Below the pieces are notes generated by a model. The model was not told the DNA's origin. It saw nothing but the letters and a program-made list of their open reading frames with translations, and made no database searches. From SIG480 sp045595605 (GTDB taxonomy: Bacteria; Bacillota; Clostridia; Oscillospirales; JAAYXM01), in the NCBI GenBank assembly GCA_045595605.1, contig JAZOAS010000091.1:1-10182 (forward strand): a DNA stretch of 10,182 nucleotides, in the 5' to 3' direction. Positions within the stretch are counted from its first letter, which is position 1. Each line of letters starts with the position of its first letter. The position numbers were made by a program, and so were the translations under genes. Positions 6,088 to 10,182 of this stretch are shown here, piece by piece.

Positions 6088-8484
6088 TTAATCTTCAGCC
6101 GTTATAGCTTCGCAGAGTGCGCGCTTTATGTCGTCTCCGACATTCGCGCCGACCACCTCGCGCAGAGCCTCGGCCTTACCCTTGCAAGCAAGAAGCTTTT
6201 CGTACAAGGTATCCTTTGTTGCAAACTCAATTTCCGCATTCTGCAAAATCTTATAGATATCGCCCATTACATCGTTTTCTTTGAGATTTACTTCTGCGAA
6301 CGAAACAACAAGCGTATCTGAAACATTTTCTACGCTTACCGTAAACACGCCGTTCTTTACGAAGGTTTCAAATTTCTTTGCCTTTCCGCCTTCCATAACG
6401 GTAACGCCCGTAGCTTCGGAAACACCGACAAACTCAAACTCATAATTTCTCTTTGCGACAGTTGCCGATTTCTCGCCCTCCGGCTTATTTACCGTAAAGA
6501 CAGGTTTTTCGCCCCATCGAAGCTCCATTTTTGTAACAGCATATTTACCGTCGCGGTAATCGTTTGTTACACCGTCATCCTCATAAAGCTCAAACACATT
6601 ATCTGCCCCTGCAAAAACTTTTACTTTCATATTCTCGGGGTTTTCGACATCGTTTACATGAGTAAGCTTTGCCATAGGAACAATACCGCCCGCCTTGACA
6701 AACACAGGCATATCGTTCATGTCCCTGTATGCCGTAAAGCTCTTTTTACCGCTGTACCTTCTGTTTGTGAAAAAGTCATACCACACGCCGTCAGGAAGAT
6801 AAGTCTCAGCGCTTCCGCATATTGTTTCCGCGTCATGCGGTCTTGTAATCGGAGATACAATCATCTCAGTACCGAAGGTGAATTCGTTTTTGTGAGCACG
6901 CGCGTCAAGGTTATCCCAGGTATAGTAAAGAGGCATAACTATCGGCTCGCCGAGAGTATGCGCGCGATAGTTCATCGAGTAAATATACGGAATGAGCTCA
7001 TGGCGGAGACGCAGGAACTTCTTTATCGAGATTTCGGAAATCTTGTCGAAGTTCCACGGCTCTTTTCCGAAGAACGGGCTCGGAGAGCTGTGGAGACGGT
7101 TAATCGGAGAGAATACGCCGAGCTGTATCCAACGGGCGACGAGCTCGCAGTCACGCTTGCCGAGCATATGCCCGCCGATATCGTGACTCCACCAGCCATA
7201 GCCTATGTTTGATGCCGTTGCGGTAAAGTACGGCTGGAACTCAAGCGACGGCCATGTGCTTACCGTGTCTCCCGAAAAACCTACGGGGTAACGGTGAGAG
7301 CCGGGGCCTGCGTATCTTGAAAGAATGAGCGCGCGGCGACCGCTTCTGCCGTTATCGATATAATGGAAGTGGTTGAGCATCCACAGCGGATCAAGCCCCG
7401 GAACGGATGTAACGCTTCCCTGCTGCCAATCAACCCACCAGAAGGTTACGCCGTCCTTCTCATACGGGTGATGAAGAATTTTGAAGTAGTTTTCAAGGAA
7501 CTTCGGGTTTTCTATCTCGAAGAGAACCTTCTCTTCCATTGCGGGGTCCTTGCCCATCGCCTTTGCCATTTCGGGGTACATTGACTCGTGCGCCGCAACG
7601 CCCTCAGCAGGGTGAACATTGAGCGTTACCTCCATACCCTCCGAATGAAGGTGTGAAAGAAGAGCCTTGTAGTCGGGAATGAGCTCTGTGTTCCAGGTGT
7701 ATCCCGTCCACCCGCTTCCGTACTTCGGGTCAATTTTTATATAGTGCCAGTCGATATCAATTACGGAAACCGCAAAAGGAACGCCCTCAGCCTTGAAGCG
7801 AGCCATAAGAGAAGTGTATTCCTCCTGTGTGTATGCGTGGTATCTGCTCCACCAGTTGCCGAGCGAAAACCTCGGAAGAAGCGGTGTGAAGCCGGTGAGC
7901 ATATAGAACTCGCGCAGGGCAAGCTTGTAGTCGTAATTATCGGGCATACAGCCGTAGCAGAAGAGATACTGGTCAGTATATTTCTCCGCGCGCGGAGTTG
8001 TCCAGCCGTCATCGTCGATAACGAGAGAGTCACTGTCATCCAGAAGAACGGGAGTGGCGTTTTCGCTCATTATTCCGTTCTCAAGCGGACACTCGCCCTC
8101 AACTCTGTCAAGAGTACGGCAGGTTCCCTTCATATTTGTTTTGCTTTCCTCGTCATACTTCCATATGTTTATGAGCGCGCCGTCTGCATATGTATTTACA
8201 GTCAACGAATACTTTGAAAACGGCTTTTTGTTATATACAAGCTCTACGAACTCGGTTCTTATCGTAAGGTTTCCGTTTTCGTCCTTTACGGAAAACTCAG
8301 GAACATCGAAATCCCTGTTTATTACGACCTGGGTTGCACGGTCTTCGAAAACTCCGTTTTCGTTATATTCCATCCTTATAAGCCTCGGCGTGAGAACTGT
8401 GAATCTATACTTTTCGCCTCGCACCTCAGCAGATGCTTTACTCTTCGGAGTAGTTTTGTAGTTGTATTTTTTGTCTATACGCAT
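6088..8484 (-). CDS. Glycoside hydrolase family 31 (alpha-glucosidase-like), cytoplasmic
   Basis: GH31 enzymes are retaining alpha-glycosidases releasing a terminal sugar from alpha-glucosides, alpha-xylosides or related substrates. The 798-residue product has an N-terminal beta-sandwich (to about residue 200), then the (beta/alpha)8 barrel with SVIDIDWHYIKID and GSGWTGYTWNTELIPDY (about 240-272). The nucleophile is D352 in WWVDWQQG, and the acid/base is probably D406 in GFSGDTVSTW. Further family blocks are GYGWWSHDIGGHM (about 428-440), QLGVFSPINRLHSS and LRHELIPYIYSMNYRAHTLG. C-terminal beta domains and an acidic helical tail of about 60 residues follow. There is no signal peptide, so imported oligosaccharide is the likely substrate. 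I start at the ATG at 8484, because AAGGAG (8500-8495) is 10 bases upstream. A GTG at 8493 lies only 1 base from it. WVDWQQG differs from the common WxDMNE, so substrate cannot be assigned. It is divergent from an AraC-type regulator. Confidence 0.93.
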   Translation of the reverse strand: MRIDKKYNYKTTPKSKASAEVRGEKYRFTVLTPRLIRMEYNENGVFEDRATQVVINRDFDVPEFSVKDENGNLTIRTEFVELVYNKKPFSKYSLTVNTYADGALINIWKYDEESKTNMKGTCRTLDRVEGECPLENGIMSENATPVLLDDSDSLVIDDDGWTTPRAEKYTDQYLFCYGCMPDNYDYKLALREFYMLTGFTPLLPRFSLGNWWSRYHAYTQEEYTSLMARFKAEGVPFAVSVIDIDWHYIKIDPKYGSGWTGYTWNTELIPDYKALLSHLHSEGMEVTLNVHPAEGVAAHESMYPEMAKAMGKDPAMEEKVLFEIENPKFLENYFKILHHPYEKDGVTFWWVDWQQGSVTSVPGLDPLWMLNHFHYIDNGRSGRRALILSRYAGPGSHRYPVGFSGDTVSTWPSLEFQPYFTATASNIGYGWWSHDIGGHMLGKRDCELVARWIQLGVFSPINRLHSSPSPFFGKEPWNFDKISEISIKKFLRLRHELIPYIYSMNYRAHTLGEPIVMPLYYTWDNLDARAHKNEFTFGTEMIVSPITRPHDAETICGSAETYLPDGVWYDFFTNRRYSGKKSFTAYRDMNDMPVFVKAGGIVPMAKLTHVNDVENPENMKVKVFAGADNVFELYEDDGVTNDYRDGKYAVTKMELRWGEKPVFTVNKPEGEKSATVAKRNYEFEFVGVSEATGVTVMEGGKAKKFETFVKNGVFTVSVENVSDTLVVSFAEVNLKENDVMGDIYKILQNAEIEFATKDTLYEKLLACKGKAEALREVVGANVGDDIKRALCEAITAED

Positions 8485-8508
8485 AAAAATCACTCTCCTT
8501 TGCGTAAA

Positions 8509-8514
8509 AGTATA
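8509..8514 (-). promoter_or_regulatory. Extended -10 of the GH31 promoter
   Basis: On the minus strand TATACT (8514-8509) is preceded by TGC, an extended -10 element. The region 17 bases upstream (TATCAT) is a poor -35, which would suit activator-dependent transcription. An imperfect inverted repeat, CGTAAAA at 8503-8509 against TTTTTCG at 8518-8524, brackets it. Confidence 0.5.
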
Positions 8515-8528
8515 GCATTTTTCGTTTT

Positions 8529-8546
8529 ATTATGATATATTATAAT
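8529..8546 (+). promoter_or_regulatory. -10 region of the AraC-type regulator inside an 18-bp near-palindrome
   Basis: TATAAT at 8541-8546 is a perfect -10, 39 bases before the regulator's ATG, without a recognisable -35. It forms the right end of ATTATGATATATTATAAT (8529-8546), which equals its own reverse complement except for one mismatched pair. A/T-rich promoter DNA makes such palindromes less surprising, so an operator role is only a possibility. Confidence 0.45.
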
Positions 8547-8585
8547 TGTTTAAAAATATCAGATTTTTGTCATGAGGTAATTTCT

Positions 8586-9470
8586 ATGAGTGTTGCTTTC
8601 GAGGAAAAAACTTCAAAAAGAAATAATACAGAACCTTCTGTGTTCTGTATTGAAATGGAGAGAACCGCTCCAATCTCCGGTGTTCTGCCCCATTATCACG
8701 ATTATATCGAAATTTTGTATGCCATAGACTGCAATCTGTCCGTATGGATAAACGATGATGAGTTTCCCTTTTCAACAGGCGAGCTCATCGTCATAAACTC
8801 TCGCGAAGCGCATGAGGTATATGCAAAAGATGAAAATTGCGGGAAGTATTTTGTAATTAAATTTTCTCCCGAGATACTCCGCTTTGAAGGTCAGCCGACA
8901 GATGAGAGCCGATGTCTCATCCCGCTTCTGCAAAATGACCTGTCAGGTCTCAGACGGATATCTGCCAAAGAAGCAAAAGCATCAAAAATTAAAAGCATCA
9001 TAGAAAATGTCGCAGAAGAGTGGAACCTCAACTCCTTCGCCGGGTCATATGCCTTGCGCGGAGAGGTTTTGTCTCTCTTTACGCAGATTGTTCGGATTTG
9101 GGAAAAGCGCTGCGGTGACAGTCTTTTTGTCTTCCCTGACGAGGTTTCAGAGACAATCTTCGCGGTAACAGAATATTGCAGTGAAAACTTTGCAAACATA
9201 ACAGAAAAAGAGGTCGCAAAGCTTTTTGCAATGAGCTACAGCTATTTTTCCCGAACCTTCAAGCGCGTTATGAACAAAAGCTTCACGAGCTATCTGACCG
9301 ATCTGAAGCTCGACTTTGCGCGAAACCTTCTTCTTACAACCAACCTTTCGATAACTCAGATTGCACAAGAGGCAGGCTTTTCAACAACCAGCCACTTTAT
9401 TTCCTCCTTCAGAAAAAAAACAGGTTTTTCGCCTCTTGCCTACAAAAAAAAGCTACTCACGGAAATATAG
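8586..9470 (+). CDS. AraC-family transcriptional regulator
   Basis: This is a predicted sugar-responsive activator or repressor. The 294-residue product has an N-terminal cupin-like sensing domain (about 15-100) with HYHDYIEILY at 36-45 and SREAHEVY at 72-79. A linker helix region follows, then a C-terminal AraC domain with two helix-turn-helix units. HTH1 is at about 205-229 (ITEKEVAKLFAMSYSYFSRT). HTH2 is at about 255-288, ending in the family signature region AGFSTTSHFISSFRKKTGFS. I start at the ATG at 8586, because TGAGGT (8573-8578) is correctly placed just upstream. The frame is open back to 8532, but that start has no ribosome site and would overlap the probable -10 at 8541. Divergence from the GH31 gene with a 101-base shared spacer makes GH31 the likely target. 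The effector is unknown and no transporter gene lies nearby. Confidence 0.93.
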   Translation: MSVAFEEKTSKRNNTEPSVFCIEMERTAPISGVLPHYHDYIEILYAIDCNLSVWINDDEFPFSTGELIVINSREAHEVYAKDENCGKYFVIKFSPEILRFEGQPTDESRCLIPLLQNDLSGLRRISAKEAKASKIKSIIENVAEEWNLNSFAGSYALRGEVLSLFTQIVRIWEKRCGDSLFVFPDEVSETIFAVTEYCSENFANITEKEVAKLFAMSYSYFSRTFKRVMNKSFTSYLTDLKLDFARNLLLTTNLSITQIAQEAGFSTTSHFISSFRKKTGFSPLAYKKKLLTEI

Positions 9471-9479
9471 CCTGCTCTA

Positions 9480-9513
9480 TTGAATTTATTATAAAAAACA
9501 GTTATAATAAATT
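9480..9513 (+). promoter_or_regulatory. hprK promoter overlapped by a perfect 12-bp inverted repeat
   Basis: TTGAAT (9480-9485) and TATAAT (9503-9508) are 17 bases apart, a good sigma-A-type promoter starting ten bases after the AraC-type stop. Superimposed is an exact inverted repeat: AATTTATTATAA at 9483-9494 and TTATAATAAATT at 9502-9513, with a seven-base spacer AAAACAG. The arms cover the 3' half of the -35 and all of the -10. With only A/T pairs and no T-run it is a poor terminator, so an operator is the likelier reading if it has a function. Confidence 0.65.
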
Positions 9514-9543
9514 ATATATAATCCTTTTTCGGAGGTGTTTTCA

Positions 9544-10182
9544 GTGGACGCTAACAATGTTGGAAATTATACAATCCCTTTAAAAGAAATTGAGAAAGAA
9601 TTCTCTCTTGAGGTAATATACGGCCCTGAGGGTTATGAGAATATCGAAATCAGCTCAACGGACATCAACCGTCCGGGACTTCAGCTCTCGGGTTTTCTTG
9701 ACTCTTTTGACAACACACGCGCCGTCGTTATCGGCCGAGTTGAAACAATGTTTTTAAACACGCTCTCCCCCGAAGAAAGAACTGCAAGATTCGACAGCTT
9801 CTTCTCAATGAGAATTCCTTTTGTTGTATTTACACGAAACCTCGAAATATTCCCGGAAGTAGTCGAGGTTGCGAAGAAGTATAATACTCCTATTTTCCGA
9901 ACAACAGACGATACATCCGCTTTTATGGCGGCGCTCATTTCATACCTCAATGTCCAGCTCGCACCGCGCATCACCCGCCACGGCGTTCTCGTTGAGGTTT
10001 ACGGTGAAGGTGTTCTCCTTCTCGGAGAAAGCGGAGTCGGTAAGAGCGAAACCGCAATAGAGCTTGTAAAGCGCGGTCACCGTCTCATCGCAGACGACGC
10101 TGTTGAGCTTAAAAAGGTTTCTGCAAAGAGTATTGTCGGCTCTGCTCCCGAAGTCATCCGCCACTTTATTGAGCTTCGCGGT
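9544..10182 (+). CDS. hprK: HPr kinase/phosphorylase (HprK/P), 5' part, truncated by the right window edge
   Basis: HprK phosphorylates HPr on Ser46 when fructose-1,6-bisphosphate and ATP are high and dephosphorylates it when phosphate is high. HPr-Ser-P then works with CcpA in carbon catabolite repression and inducer exclusion. The frame is open from a GTG start at 9544 to the window end (213 codons of the usual about 310). The N-terminal domain (1-135) has DINRPGLQLSGF (40-51) and RIPFVVFTRN (90-99). The kinase domain follows with RHGVLVEVYGEGVLLLGESG: H146, Walker A GESGVGKS (161-168), LIADDAVEL with D184 and D185 (181-189), and the start of the signature IELRG (209-213). GTG is supported by GGAGGTG (9531-9537), 8 bases away counted from the last G of GGAGG. 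No alternative ATG occurs before residue 69. The missing part should hold the GxG(L/I)N and C-terminal P-loop-proximal motifs. Confidence 0.96.
   Translation, partial: MDANNVGNYTIPLKEIEKEFSLEVIYGPEGYENIEISSTDINRPGLQLSGFLDSFDNTRAVVIGRVETMFLNTLSPEERTARFDSFFSMRIPFVVFTRNLEIFPEVVEVAKKYNTPIFRTTDDTSAFMAALISYLNVQLAPRITRHGVLVEVYGEGVLLLGESGVGKSETAIELVKRGHRLIADDAVELKKVSAKSIVGSAPEVIRHFIELRG

Noticed and set aside
6658..7212. A 184-codon plus-strand open frame inside the GH31 gene
   Set aside because: It is antisense to the GH31 barrel, including the conserved WSHDIGGHM region. The translated product has no domain character and there is no ribosome site.
8485..8493. A GTG start at 8493 for the GH31 protein, adding three residues
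   Set aside because: The ribosome site AAGGAG lies only one base from this GTG but ten bases from the ATG at 8484, which is therefore preferred.
8532..8585. An earlier in-frame ATG for the AraC-type regulator, adding 18 residues
   Set aside because: No ribosome site precedes it and it would include the likely -10 TATAAT at 8541-8546. The ATG at 8586 has a proper ribosome site.
1..10182. Possible mobile element, CRISPR array, toxin-antitoxin pair or defence system
   Set aside because: All gene-sized space is accounted for by recognisable housekeeping, sporulation and sugar-use genes plus one unknown membrane protein. I found no transposase, terminal repeats, repeat-spacer pattern or nuclease domain. 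The AbrB-fold protein resembles MazE antitoxins in fold only, and there is no toxin gene beside it.

Overview
The window looks like ordinary chromosomal DNA from a spore-forming anaerobic Firmicute, most likely a gut Clostridia of the Oscillospirales/Ruminococcaceae kind. Three sporulation proteins (SpoIID, SpmA, SpmB), an AbrB-type regulator with a C-terminal zinc-ribbon-like tail, and HPr kinase/phosphorylase together support Firmicutes. The narrower placement is inferred from protein flavour and a GC content of about half in coding DNA. I see no insertion sequence, phage gene, CRISPR array, tRNA or rRNA, and no non-coding stretch longer than about 105 bases.

Layout. (1) 1-896, minus: 5' part of spoIID, running off the left edge. 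(2) 992-3144, plus: a citrate synthase followed 20 bases later by an unknown eight-helix membrane protein, closed by a very strong hairpin at 3155-3195 shared with the convergent abrB-like gene. (3) 3195-3434, minus: the AbrB-family regulator. It is divergent from spmA-spmB (3539-4641, plus), with a 104-base shared regulatory region. (4) 4732-6042, plus: a DegT/DnrJ/EryC1/StrS-fold PLP aminotransferase with its own promoter, ending in a hairpin shared with the next gene. (5) 6088-8484, minus: a cytoplasmic family 31 glycoside hydrolase, divergent from an AraC-family regulator (8586-9470, plus). (6) 9544-10182, plus: the first 213 codons of hprK, running off the right edge.

How the parts relate. 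SpoIID remodels septal peptidoglycan during engulfment. SpmA and SpmB act in spore maturation and core dehydration. The AbrB-type protein next to spmAB is a plausible transition-state regulator of them. The GH31 enzyme and AraC-type protein look like a small sugar-responsive unit, and HprK is the central sensor of carbon catabolite repression in Firmicutes. Citrate synthase supplies citrate, probably for glutamate synthesis in an anaerobe with an incomplete TCA cycle. The aminotransferase has no sugar-nucleotide or antibiotic genes beside it, so its pathway is unknown.

I did not find a convincing new system. The best leads are a perfect 12-bp A/T-only inverted repeat on the hprK promoter, the stand-alone and apparently highly expressed aminotransferase, a GH31 with the uncommon WVDWQQG nucleophile motif, two TGTCAA repeats one helical turn apart between abrB and spmA, and the unknown membrane protein behind citrate synthase.
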